From Deltaproteobacteria bacterium (GTDB taxonomy: Bacteria; JAGRBM01; JAHCIT01), in assembly GCA_026129095.1 (NCBI GenBank), contig JAHCIT010000002.1, positions 62,001-126,000 on the forward strand: a DNA stretch of 64,000 bases, given 5' to 3'. Within the stretch, counting starts at the first letter, position 1. Every line of letters starts with the position of its first letter. The position numbers and the translations under genes were made by a program. The notes beneath the pieces were generated by a model. That model made no database searches, was not told where the DNA came from, and saw nothing but the letters and a program-made list of their open reading frames with translations. Positions 36,601-42,840 of this stretch are shown in pieces.

Positions 36601-39091
36601 CGGTTCCCGACACGACGACGCTGGGGGTGGCATTGTTGACGTACGCAACCTGGATGCTGTTTCCGTCGGTCCCGGCCGCCCTCGCCCGGACCCGGACCCG
36701 GCCGTTGGCATCAGCACCGGCCGTGAACAGGGTCGCGTAGTTTCCGTTGTTGACCGCATCGATAATTTCCTCGGCGGTCGAACGGGCCGTGGCACCCGAC
36801 GTGCGCTCCAGGTTCACCGTGACCGTTCCGGGCGTTCCCGCCACAGTAATGCTCTGGCGCGTAAAATCTGCTCCGGGAAGCACGTACGAAACCGTCGCAC
36901 CATTGCGTGTCGTGTCGCCCGCCGGACCATGGAACCGGATCGCATCGTCCGTGACGCCGGAATCGTCCACGACGATCTGCGTGGGAGTACCCACCGTGCC
37001 GCTCCGCGAGATCATGGTCGTGGTCTCGCTCGTGACCGATGTCTGCGTGTTGGTGGACTTGACTGTCACGCTGGTGACGTTCGATCCCCTGCCGCCGGTA
37101 AAGCTGGCCAGGGCGACGCCGCCGCTGACGGCGTTGCCCGCGCAAGGCTGGATCGAGCACTGGGCGGTCACCAGGTTGCGGGCGCCCGGATGGTTGTTGA
37201 TGAGGTTCACCACTGTCTGGGCAGGTGTGGCATCGGGGAAGGTCACCGTGATGTCGAGATTGTTTGCGCCCCCGATCGTGACGGCGGCCGCGCCGACGGT
37301 CTTGGTCACGGTAAGCTGGTTGCCCCATGCCCCCGGTGCATTGGCCCGGAGCAGCACGTCATCTGCACCACCAGCCGCGCCATTCGTGATTTCGCGTGTC
37401 GCCGCGCCCTGCGGCGGTGCGACAGACGTGCCATCCCAGATCACGCCGGAAACGGTCGCCTGATTCACGAAGCCATGATTGCGCTCCGCGAAGCTCTGGC
37501 CCTTGGTGGTGGTTCCGGACGTCTGGAACCGGAGTTGCTGGACGTCGGCGTGATAAATACCGTACGACACCCCCGTTCCCGCAGCGGTCAGGGGGTGGGA
37601 GAGGTTCATCGTGCTCAAGGGAGCGCCGGCCCTCGGCAGCGCCGGCACGATACGGCGGACATCGCCGCCGTTCACTCCGCTCTGGATCACGAGCAGGTCG
37701 TTCTGGGCCACGTTGAGGGCGGCGAAGTTCTTCTTGGTCGAGGAGGCCGTCGTGCCGCCCGCGCTCACGTCCAGATCGGCAAAATGCTGGATGTAGCCCA
37801 CCGGTCCGAACGGAAGCTGCGTCGGGAAATCGCCCACCATCAGCGGCGAAGCGATGGATGTGCCGTCCGCTCCGCCGGTAAGATTGCGCACATCGCCCGA
37901 CGGGTTAGTGAATCCGCAGCCCGTCAGGTTGTTGGTCACGCCGCTGCTTTCATCCTGCACTGTAATGGCATTGCCGGCCGCGCCACGCACGAGCGACCAG
38001 ACACGGAAAACCGTGCTGCCTCCGGTAAAACTGGTGACGGCGCTGCCGTTATTGGCGAACTGGTCGGCATTGACCGCCGCCACGATCCGCTGCGCCACCA
38101 GTTCCTGGTTCGCCGCGTTGTTGGGCGATGCATCCTGGAAGTGGGTGCCGACAGTGTAGGTGCGGCCTGCGATGACGAAACTCTCGCCTGCATTGAAGAC
38201 GGAGTTCGCCACGGTGATGTCGCAGAAGGCGCGCGTGAAGGCGGTGTTCAGGACATGCGGCGGGATCGAATCGCGCGTTACCAGCAGGTCGCCCACATCA
38301 GGACTTGCCGGCGCGGCGAACGGAAGGTCGCAGTTGCCCGCGCAGTAGTTCAGTGTCGTGCCAATCCGGACTTCCGAACCCAGCGTACACGCCGAGTTTG
38401 CACAACGGAAAAACTCCACGCGGATCACGTGAAGCGTATCCCCGGACACCGCCGGATCAACTGTCAGGTCGACGGCTGGAGAGGCGTTCCACTGGCGCTG
38501 TCCGGAAGCGGCGAGAATCCGTGAGCCTCGGCAGTTGGCGAGAGCAGCATTCAGGTCGGCGGGATCACCGCCGACACCCAGCGCGCCAGCCGATGAAGCC
38601 GGAACCGTCGCCAACGCCGGACACGCCAGGACGCCGGTATAAACGCCGTCAGTAGTATCATTCTGATAGGTATTGCCTGTATCGAAGATGCGGCGGTCCT
38701 CGGTGCCGAATGATCCGCCCGTGGTGTTGTTGTACGGCGGACGGTCCAGCCAGGCGATCACACGGATGGCATTCGCGAGATGCGGATTGCCCGCCGACTG
38801 AACGGCAGCGCCCGTCATGGCACCACCCACTGTCAGCGTGTCGAACACGGTATTCAGCGGAATGACATTGCCGCTGGATACGTTGTACTGGGGTTCGCTG
38901 ATCGTGCCGATGGTGTCGCTGCCGTTCTTGATGTCGATCGCGCTTCCCGCCGTCTCCGGTGCCCGGGTAACGAGCTGCGCCTCGTCCTGCGCGTCATGCT
39001 CACCCTGCTGCCCCATGCCGCAGGCGGCGGCTCCCAATGCCAGCACCATCGCCAGCGCGCTGTTTCTGATTGCCCCGATGATCGTCCGCAT
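27650..39091 (-). CDS. Giant tandem lipoprotein 3
   Basis: This frame encodes 3,813 residues from the ATG at 39091, which has AGGAG five bases upstream. A second in-frame ATG at 39190 also has a good ribosome site (AAGGAG) and would give a 33-residue N-terminal extension. The signal peptide ends LGAAAC (Cys about residue 24), a predicted lipobox. Residues to about 1,475 are beta-rich with GN-x-I/L-x-V modules resembling repeats of large bacterial surface and phage tail-type proteins. The rest (about 2,340 residues) is the conserved family region: ITDSSMFFG near 1,475, LDQVSTSGVLYNLN, RQNTRLNLLLRS, IRQMREPYNGCVGG, GFTAADGGVTIGN near 3,730, and calcium-loop-like motifs near 2,020, 2,335, 2,683 and 3,635. 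It is closer in sequence to giant protein 1 than to 2. It is probably transcribed from the promoter around 39350-39379. Function unknown. Confidence 0.93.
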   Translation of the reverse strand: MRTIIGAIRNSALAMVLALGAAACGMGQQGEHDAQDEAQLVTRAPETAGSAIDIKNGSDTIGTISEPQYNVSSGNVIPLNTVFDTLTVGGAMTGAAVQSAGNPHLANAIRVIAWLDRPPYNNTTGGSFGTEDRRIFDTGNTYQNDTTDGVYTGVLACPALATVPASSAGALGVGGDPADLNAALANCRGSRILAASGQRQWNASPAVDLTVDPAVSGDTLHVIRVEFFRCANSACTLGSEVRIGTTLNYCAGNCDLPFAAPASPDVGDLLVTRDSIPPHVLNTAFTRAFCDITVANSVFNAGESFVIAGRTYTVGTHFQDASPNNAANQELVAQRIVAAVNADQFANNGSAVTSFTGGSTVFRVWSLVRGAAGNAITVQDESSGVTNNLTGCGFTNPSGDVRNLTGGADGTSIASPLMVGDFPTQLPFGPVGYIQHFADLDVSAGGTTASSTKKNFAALNVAQNDLLVIQSGVNGGDVRRIVPALPRAGAPLSTMNLSHPLTAAGTGVSYGIYHADVQQLRFQTSGTTTKGQSFAERNHGFVNQATVSGVIWDGTSVAPPQGAATREITNGAAGGADDVLLRANAPGAWGNQLTVTKTVGAAAVTIGGANNLDITVTFPDATPAQTVVNLINNHPGARNLVTAQCSIQPCAGNAVSGGVALASFTGGRGSNVTSVTVKSTNTQTSVTSETTTMISRSGTVGTPTQIVVDDSGVTDDAIRFHGPAGDTTRNGATVSYVLPGADFTRQSITVAGTPGTVTVNLERTSGATARSTAEEIIDAVNNGNYATLFTAGADANGRVRVRARAAGTDGNSIQVAYVNNATPSVVVSGTAPNIVVTVNTPIPGTTATAVANMINTSTDASQWVYASVARGTTGASNVSAFAATNLAGGTAWNGWLKAMTARGDTGAGIPTVAATPAAAVMRGAAATGALVSSNPKIIVAPYWGGNCNPSNVTLNHESIGTSFAAICYTAVLDLTEGNTVFEVRANDATGNATRDGSSCTSAGATDLCHYPATTNLIVDRTPPQLLSQYGNGTLAATGFESQKVWAQGATNPGAGAYQTFASTVAIRGLVKDFVPGTITVDDTTSRDSGRTYVRVQSDYLGYDSFAISGGTDARGSPIPATDADVTAPSTADRGYYHYDNVPLRPGGITSFTVTGWDQAGNSATHSFTVQHFEAATTTPPAFALDCIVDNVPRNAGGTQILACEMDDFTPNTNSPIVIRTQAPEIGGATGDPCENDPSANGRFGDCGAPSEQTSALTFSGLPTGTIPPLSQTIVSADRVSFSGRYLTLEGLPPTVLVNGSGGVFTNFDIMPRDSAGSSDVLGTVASGGGGTNQIVTGTAVTNLNLRPGDALSLSSLDPNQSSNVGLYQIEGCTTNAAGACTGTGLTLNRVLSQSATGMFYQAAWIWMANNLVVPAEGVNTFSFKATDALGNERNYSIPVLRDTQPPAIVIQGIFVDPSSLDPVEMQSVNPIVFITDSSMFFGTSVSNPRSYISVKRSDSNGEGLVYSVTTGASPTVFTSTTATNACRRAVNECVGREVRFLTTGGGSAQNLGVTRSITASTVGGQITVNPAYPQNVLVGDTFVIVPATEHFAYTGSGVAEGANRASSLDNADNTAGVGYSCTAGSALSGVNALGQATAATRAAPLGVQPLTCDFSCTNKDGNPNNQCTPGSPLTYEIVSFAVDRGNRSSTAQASFSLVESTAGALLGGALGVLSTNPALVSALSDSTGLRTLALDQVSTSGVLYNLNYRMATLLGDPNQPISATVNTRANFYLDSRDKFGSLLGTVLTDPDGSGSAQSTAVTLANVVRILLDNGVFDDVLPILDDTRILDPKARTNFPSGPDQGDASKMSDFMEKLLRDPNETGAACNVGPHAQEAYTCFANAGPVKETFDAIKATLDYGDSLRMKNASTRPRVSGTNAVLTATTVTSATGSFQPVGAVPTSVVNVQPGDIVTITQTGSSCNTSTAEVVSITSNTVLVTTNWSANCVTDCGGGCEFRITPPAGPALNAVIELADIMLFADLDADGRGGEREAIQGILHLIEEGMRNISNGAETTYDRISLLCPANDGVADPCAATATTAAQMLNFTRGRNIQGSLDLFAELADNNDANDGTEFVSQVLNLVNFLLQEHNDAGDPGGPPKGATNIEAKSFIAKDMFQNLLQEPSFTNPNLVSMTSPTTRQNTRLNLLLRSIAALSYDRTPVTINFGSPSNPTADNAIEATLSLIHTLANDPDDNPRGCGNPACGVLVPPGSNEQKSIIDKLETPLDTLLQDSRFPTLLLNLSSVLDPGSGISDFTAFQYTGNISEQPFTTTLSPNPYTVNPPLLRVLMEFSKSRIDGNLNGTFDTGEKTPVDVTVDALNVLLTPIGTDTGGEDFDPVLLSVNTDVCREAWFQGRTPMELLLDIVAQLAQPATKDPKDYDYRNRTLPDCHATVAEGDPKSDNRTYIRIILDALTDDPDTDDDNSTAATNSVVAPNAFSIAGGDASNVNGWDDVTPGVTAGYRAGNRAFHNNITTGSCSGAAPSGTRKANAGDGLAVPQRTLDILPEILNTLTRYGFNNSDQLTSIFANCVGAACEKNNGYPTGTQRWLSGQRMMIDLGLIMDQPIQIGGGTTGIVSFEQSLTREFIEAIANLTSTQAVNQVVLLFDRMTESIAPVTGTLKIPNPEDVTRSTSLIRALADPDGDGDPLPDGIVDDLVPLIQAISAAGMTQQVLDLLRAVRACGVDIPSGEKDVRGGELLLQAEDVTLTMLDAFSGALKDTALGGYTPSDPTLAGGTAPSTDGAGLCPQEGPAPGGPGLAGGILDSNPNGATSASYPVNRGVITAGDDLRVFVEDNEGGIGGVANNFRVFAGNWASAVNSTVGAAPAPTASVFAGSGLSGVAGDYVGSLLTITSGALINRSRVVTAYNGTTLTVTPPFSAVPAAGVTFTIVAPSRRFGQLGVGVNGFVCVVQTFTPYDEACGVILSSDTAGTAPYHNGTPSTTGGYLRFNNTTSGNLGNVVALAMGGCDQRNPAGFTSGGKCSYRIRQMREPYNGCVGGVAFGGTGFGVRLSSSGGLDPIQTNSFRDSRLDLMLRQLNFLADGGNEVNLTTSSFSRRLSNLINTIGTPDTLLAKPSILSTFMFGVAGPSSGETGPLQALLNDSAARSALAGTLNLFSQTAAAVAVPGVSGEDPLDRFPNFIAASGWAEPAGANCINSATTCDGNGIHDAVDYQLLAVQGLLAILGDQDGADNISGINGTASAARQGWSDDPGVLFRGVSQMLQEKYISNLVPGLQIISEATTAVPMSAMDVRANPEAANAPLISNKIEAKALSRITRRTAKSVNGGEEGVCGECNWPAASFPAAQGGILANLGAAPNGVYEGPIQGLVKTVFGILDQWESNRDYDSTAGVQPPFGATASSSLNNRMERSRFVAIEDLVGTLTGATGGPKHLNKALSILYDIVLDTSAGPTVDRSINKILSVQVGLAQRGVVDPLNTNKSALDVVADFINTLVEDPTDCDAVTNGFQRGSGTSTLPQCDIGSANHVANPNAVFRDVGPLVERPIQPILDPTAFTSLSQLFAGGDNSKITGALPFLAALVRDSYTKEIQNKPPTGTATVVYRGIEYSAGVLMADALFADIQDLIPDEDENRYDPLLTDDMNRNGRLDGASVTLAGFGSSAAGPWMSIFDQAAVAACIIASPGVCPHIEVDNIAFDCSPRQGTPNGTVLQNCTAANGTPLANGVPNANFADRRLQIGFTAADGGVTIGNVNGINAAFFDVLADLIALEDYTRIVNNQLPRTNTGQTMDHYTARALGVKSVDPAFNDMITALGDLLLQSNQ

Positions 39092-39349
39092 AGTCGCTCC
39101 TGATTTCACCCGCACGAAGCAGGTCCGCGCTCCATCTGCGCCGGTTCCGCATCCACTGTGCTGTCCGGCTGTTCTGTTCTTCGCGTCCATGTTCGTGCTC
39201 CTTAAAACGGCTTCCGTATTCGCACACATGCCGGCACGGTTACCATTTAAGGCACCATCGCCGGGGAAGTCCCGCCTCGGTCCAGTCGCAAACAGGGCTG
39301 TGCTTGTTGCAGAACAAAACACAGACCTTCGGCTGACTTATTAAAAGGA

Positions 39350-39379
39350 ATTATAAGGAGGGAACATCAACGATGCAAA
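39350..39379 (-). promoter_or_regulatory. Predicted sigma-70-type promoter for giant gene 3
   Basis: On the minus strand a -35-like TTTGCA (39379-39374) and a perfect -10 TATAAT (39355-39350) are separated by 18 bases. They lie about 260 bases upstream of the ATG at 39091. The TATAAT stands out in otherwise GC-rich DNA. The transcript would start near 39343 and carry a long leader. Confidence 0.5.
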
Positions 39380-39426
39380 GGATTTAACCGTCCGTAACTG
39401 CCCGGCTTTACGATTGTTTTCAACGT

Positions 39427-39484
39427 GATGCGCCTCATTCGGGTGAGGCGTGTCCGGGCGGGCGGACACGCCAGACAGCGCATC
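39427..39484. other. Tandem hairpins closed by an outer stem
   Basis: Two perfect 7-bp stem-loops sit side by side (39431-39450, CGCCTCA/TGAGGCG; and 39450-39470, CGTGTCC/GGACACG). GATGCGC (39427-39433) is complementary to GCGCATC (39478-39484), so the whole block could fold as a three-way junction, though the outer stem shares bases with the first hairpin. It lies about 180 bases beyond the protease stop and upstream of the giant gene 3 promoter. It could terminate protease transcription or be a structured RNA. No U-tract is present. Confidence 0.45.
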
Positions 39485-39656
39485 GCGTTATAGCCGCGCA
39501 ATACCTCGACCAACTACCCGGAACTCCAGCGGACTTCCAGGCTCACTGTTGATGCAAAACGTGACAAGGCACTTATTATCCAAAATCCGTGATTCGGCAT
39601 CGAGTAGCCAATAAAGTTATCCACATTCATCTGACGCATTCCGTCAGATGCCCGTT

Positions 39657-40796
39657 TCAGTCCCAAACGGCGGCCACCGGCGTGAAAAGCGAGAGCGATT
39701 TCCCCAAATGTGTGGCCGAGACGAGCCCCACGAGCGATCCGTCAAGCGAGATGACCGGGCCTCCCGAATCCCCCGGACGCACACGCTGGTTGAGCACAAA
39801 AAAGGGAATTGCGTCCTGGGCACCGGACCGTCCGATCACTGTTCCTACCACCGGAACGTATACCCAGGCGTCGGTGGCGCTCATGCACTCACCCTGGGCC
39901 TGCGGCGGGCGGCGGCACATGTGAACGGCAAAATGAACCTGATCGAACTCAGCAGGTGACCGGACAGCGCCGGGACGGGCATCTTCAAGAAGCCGGTGGG
40001 CCGCAGCTTCCGGAGAAATCCGCGGAGCGCCGGTCCCCGACTCCCGGGTGGCCGAGATTTCCAGGCACCGCGAGGGAAGCCCGCCCCGCACCAGTTCATA
40101 GCCGGCCAGATCCAGAACCCCTTCCCTGCCACCCAGACGTCCTGCCGGATTCTCCAGCCCGTCTCTCCGGCAAACCGTATGTTCGAACACGACCAGCGCC
40201 GGCGCCTGCTCCGGCACCAGCAGGGCGTTCAGGGGATCGTACCGGTAGCGAACCAGATGAACCCATCCCTCACCTTTCAGTTCGGCCACGCAGTGTCCGG
40301 CCGTATAGAGGCGAACGTCGTCACCGCGGCGGACAAGATAGCCCGTGCAGCGGCTGACACGTTCATTCCGGCCGTGAACGATGATGAGCGACACCAGCCC
40401 ACGTGCCAGGTTGTCCAGTGGCGCAGCCGCACCGGCACCAGCTGTCTCCAGGAAACCCTCGAAAATGGACTGGGCCAGGGCGAGCTGCCTGCGCAGCTTC
40501 TGCTCGGTCGCCTGCCCGTCGTCGATGCAGCCCGAAACGCCCTGCACGAGCGTCTCCCGGTCGCGGTAGCACCGTTCCAGCGCCGCCTCCACCTCGCCCA
40601 GCCGCGATTCCGCCGGCTGTGAAGCGGCCTGAACGGGCATTTCGGGCGTCAGGCGGCGCGGCGAACCACTGCTCCGTCCCCAAATTGCGAACAGGCTCAA
40701 ACCCGCAACCAGTCCAACAGCAAACGCCATCCACGTGCGAAACCCCGCCTTTCCGTCCGGCCTCCCTGTGTCTCCGTTTGCCTTGGCTCGCTCCAT
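39657..40796 (-). CDS. Membrane-anchored trypsin-like serine protease
   Basis: The product is 379 residues from the ATG at 40796 (AAGGGA ribosome site); a second in-frame ATG at 40817 has GGAGAGG close upstream. A transmembrane segment at about 22-39 is followed by a Cys-containing linker that may be coiled coil (about 60-115) and an S1-like peptidase fold. The catalytic His is in YTAGHC (His168), the Ser in RPGDSGGP (Ser344), and Asp229 in LDLAGYEL is the likely third triad member. Cys150 and Cys169 are placed for the conserved disulfide next to the catalytic His. It should act in the periplasm or outside the inner membrane. It lies directly upstream of giant gene 3 on the same strand, so processing of exported proteins is possible but unproven. 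Its start region overlaps the divergent HEAT-repeat gene. Confidence 0.85.
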   Translation of the reverse strand: MERAKANGDTGRPDGKAGFRTWMAFAVGLVAGLSLFAIWGRSSGSPRRLTPEMPVQAASQPAESRLGEVEAALERCYRDRETLVQGVSGCIDDGQATEQKLRRQLALAQSIFEGFLETAGAGAAAPLDNLARGLVSLIIVHGRNERVSRCTGYLVRRGDDVRLYTAGHCVAELKGEGWVHLVRYRYDPLNALLVPEQAPALVVFEHTVCRRDGLENPAGRLGGREGVLDLAGYELVRGGLPSRCLEISATRESGTGAPRISPEAAAHRLLEDARPGAVRSPAEFDQVHFAVHMCRRPPQAQGECMSATDAWVYVPVVGTVIGRSGAQDAIPFFVLNQRVRPGDSGGPVISLDGSLVGLVSATHLGKSLSLFTPVAAVWD

Positions 40797-40815
40797 CGGG
40801 TTCCCTTGCGCAAGC

Positions 40816-42126
40816 ATGACCTCTCCGGCCACAACTTCCCACCCGTCCGATTCGCCTCCCCCCTCCCGGCTTGCCTGGCGGGTCACGCCGGCAGGCCTCG
40901 CCCTGATCACTACGCTGGTCTACTTCGGAGTGCTGTCGGGCCTGTGGACCCTGTTCCGGCGGGATACTTTCCAGAACTACTTTGACGGATACGTGCGGGC
41001 CTCAAGCGAAACCGTCCGCCGCCGTTACCGCGCCAAGTTCCAGCAGTCTGCGCCACACGACTCGGACGGCCGCCTGCTGGCGATCCTTGAGGCGCCGGAC
41101 TCGACGCAGGCGGAACGCCTCGCCGCCACCGAGCTTCTGGGCCGAAGCGGGGCCACTGATATCCTGCCGGTGCTCATCCGGCTGGAGCAGCAGTCGCAGG
41201 AGCCCCAGATCCGGCTTGCCTCCATCATGGCAATGGGCTCGGTGCCGTCGCATGAAGCCCGTGCGGAACTGGCCCGTTTGCTCGCCTCGGAAGACAGGGA
41301 AAGCCGGATTGCCGCCCTGAAAGCAATCCGCATGCACCGGCGTCAGGATCTGGGCGATTCCCTGCGCGAACGACTGACTGCCCCAACCGCTGACGAGCGC
41401 CTGGCGGCGGTGGCTGCGGCATCAGTTACCGGCGGCCTTGAATCCAGGCTTCTCGGTGTTTTCCGGTACGATCCGGACCCGGCAGTCCGGCTGGCCGCCG
41501 CCGGCAGCCTGCGGGAACTGCCCCGGCACGGGGTTATCCAGACACTGGCCGCCGCCGGTGACGGCTGGGTCCCAGTCCAGCCGGATCTGCCCCGGCGGCG
41601 GGTGAACCACATCCAGCGGATGCTGGAGGGTTCGTTCCTGTTCAGCATCGAGGACGCACTGTCGCAGCTCCAGGAAGGCGATCCTGATCTCGATTGCGAG
41701 GCGGAAGCCTGCCGGGCCGAGCGGGATTTCTACCGCGATCTGCTCCGGCGGCGGTCATCAGCCCGGATGGATATCATCGGCTTCCAGAAGGGGCGCCAGT
41801 CTCTCTACTTTGTGACCGGAACCTGGCTTACGGGGAACGTGAACCGGTACGCGGTGCTCGCGATGGTGCATGGCGCAGGCGAGCGGGACGCGGCATTCAC
41901 GATCCGGGAAACACCGATTGGCATGCTTGGCCGCGGCGGACCGGCACCGGGAAACAGGCCAGCGCTGGGACAGGTGCTTTCGGTAACCGGCACCCTGCGC
42001 GACGACAGCATCCGCGTGGAGATACTTGAACCGGACGGACGGCTGGCAACCTATTCGTTCCGTAACGGCGTATTTCACAACGTGGCCGCCGATCCCCCGG
42101 CCAATGGCGGAACGACTGTCCCCTGA
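40816..42126 (+). CDS. HEAT-repeat membrane-anchored protein
   Basis: The product is 436 residues from the ATG at 40816. A Pro/Ser-rich N-terminus precedes one transmembrane helix (about 26-46). Residues roughly 80-235 form HEAT-like helical repeats (for example LAATELLGRSGATDILPVL, and AVRLAAAGSLRELPRH), a scaffold type used for protein-protein contacts. The C-terminal ~170 residues look beta-rich, ending with LEPDGRLATYSFRNG. No enzymatic motif is visible. It is divergent from the serine protease, with start codons that practically overlap, suggesting a shared control region. A role as an envelope scaffold is inference. Confidence 0.75.
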   Translation: MTSPATTSHPSDSPPPSRLAWRVTPAGLALITTLVYFGVLSGLWTLFRRDTFQNYFDGYVRASSETVRRRYRAKFQQSAPHDSDGRLLAILEAPDSTQAERLAATELLGRSGATDILPVLIRLEQQSQEPQIRLASIMAMGSVPSHEARAELARLLASEDRESRIAALKAIRMHRRQDLGDSLRERLTAPTADERLAAVAAASVTGGLESRLLGVFRYDPDPAVRLAAAGSLRELPRHGVIQTLAAAGDGWVPVQPDLPRRRVNHIQRMLEGSFLFSIEDALSQLQEGDPDLDCEAEACRAERDFYRDLLRRRSSARMDIIGFQKGRQSLYFVTGTWLTGNVNRYAVLAMVHGAGERDAAFTIRETPIGMLGRGGPAPGNRPALGQVLSVTGTLRDDSIRVEILEPDGRLATYSFRNGVFHNVAADPPANGGTTVP

Positions 42127-42135
42127 AGCAAAAGC

Positions 42136-42498
42136 CTACGCGTAGCAGAGCGTTGAGTTACCGAAGAACGCCTCAAGGCCCTGCCGGTCAACCAGGGGAC
42201 TGTCGCTTTCGGTCAGGTCAACGCCGATTCGCTCATGGCCGGTAATGATCACACCCCGCCGCTGCATGTGCTGGAGAATGCTGACTGCACCGGCGTCCAC
42301 GAAGCTGGCAAGGGTGAGGTCTATCTCCAGACCTTCGGCGTCGTCGACAATCTCGTCGGCAAGAAACTTGAGGGCGGCGGCGGACTCCTGGACCAGTGAG
42401 CCCTCAACTTTCCAGACGCGGATATCACGCCGGTCACGGCGGGGCACCTGGCGCACGGCAACTTCCGCTGGACAGGACAAATAAAGGATCGAATGCAT
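42136..42498 (-). CDS. Small STAS-like (anti-sigma factor antagonist-like) protein
   Basis: The product is 120 residues from the ATG at 42498, preceded by GGAGGGG at good spacing. The central stretch (RVWKVEGSLVQES ... LEIDLTLASFVDAGAVSILQHM) follows the STAS pattern, in which a beta strand rich in Asp/Leu is followed by the D-(S/A)-G loop and a helix. In SpoIIAA proteins the loop Ser is phosphorylated; here the loop reads VDAGAV, with Ala in place of Ser, so phospho-switching at that position seems absent. No partner kinase or anti-sigma factor gene is adjacent. Assignment rests on pattern only. Confidence 0.55.
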   Translation of the reverse strand: MHSILYLSCPAEVAVRQVPRRDRRDIRVWKVEGSLVQESAAALKFLADEIVDDAEGLEIDLTLASFVDAGAVSILQHMQRRGVIITGHERIGVDLTESDSPLVDRQGLEAFFGNSTLCYA

Positions 42499-42840
42499 GC
42501 TGGTCCCCTCCAAATTCGTGCAGGGCTGGCCGGCCTCTGGGGCTCACCTCTGCACTTGGGGACTAACAAGAACCGTGCCGTCTGACGGGAGATGCTGCGG
42601 GTATGCAGAAATGCGGACTGACGAGCATTTTCAGAACCTAAACGGCCCCAAACCGCCCGTCTGCAGTGAACCCTCACCGCAATAGTCAGGTTCAGTGACG
42701 CCTTTTGCGAACAGTCCAGTACAAGTCACGCATCCCTTGCGTGATATTTGTCGCATCCGGCGGGGAAATATTCATCATGGCGAAGAGATATCTGCGCCAG
42801 ACTGTTTAATTGTGGAATGGTCCCGAAGAGAGCCGCGTCA
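42499..42840. other. Intergenic region upstream of STAS-like gene
   Basis: This gap of about 340 bases holds the ribosome site of the STAS-like gene and a perfect 7-bp inverted repeat, TCACGCA/TGCGTGA, at 42726-42744. No T-tract follows the repeat, so it may be an operator or a weak terminator for the upstream 530-residue gene. No convincing open frame or promoter pair was found. Confidence 0.5.

Larger units (their letters stand above)
39092..39656. other. Intergenic leader upstream of giant gene 3
   Basis: This 565-base gap lies between the stop of the serine protease gene and the start of giant gene 3, both on the minus strand. It contains a promoter-like pair, a roughly 250-base probable leader with two alternative in-frame starts for the lipoprotein, and a tandem hairpin/three-way-junction structure. 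The part from 39490 to 39656 is relatively AT-rich and holds no gene that I can see. Confidence 0.6.

Noticed and set aside
36065-38524. Plus-strand 819-codon frame opposite giant gene 3
   Set aside because: Antisense shadow of the lipoprotein gene, with Arg/His/Gly-rich translation and no domain pattern.
1-39091. Possibility that the giant frames are non-ribosomal peptide or polyketide synthases
   Set aside because: No condensation, adenylation, ketosynthase or carrier motifs occur. The signal peptides and beta-rich Ser/Thr/Asn composition fit exported structural proteins.
42726-42744. Inverted repeat as intrinsic terminator
   Set aside because: Arms of 7 bp are perfect, but there is no T-tract on either strand, so it is only noted in the gap description.
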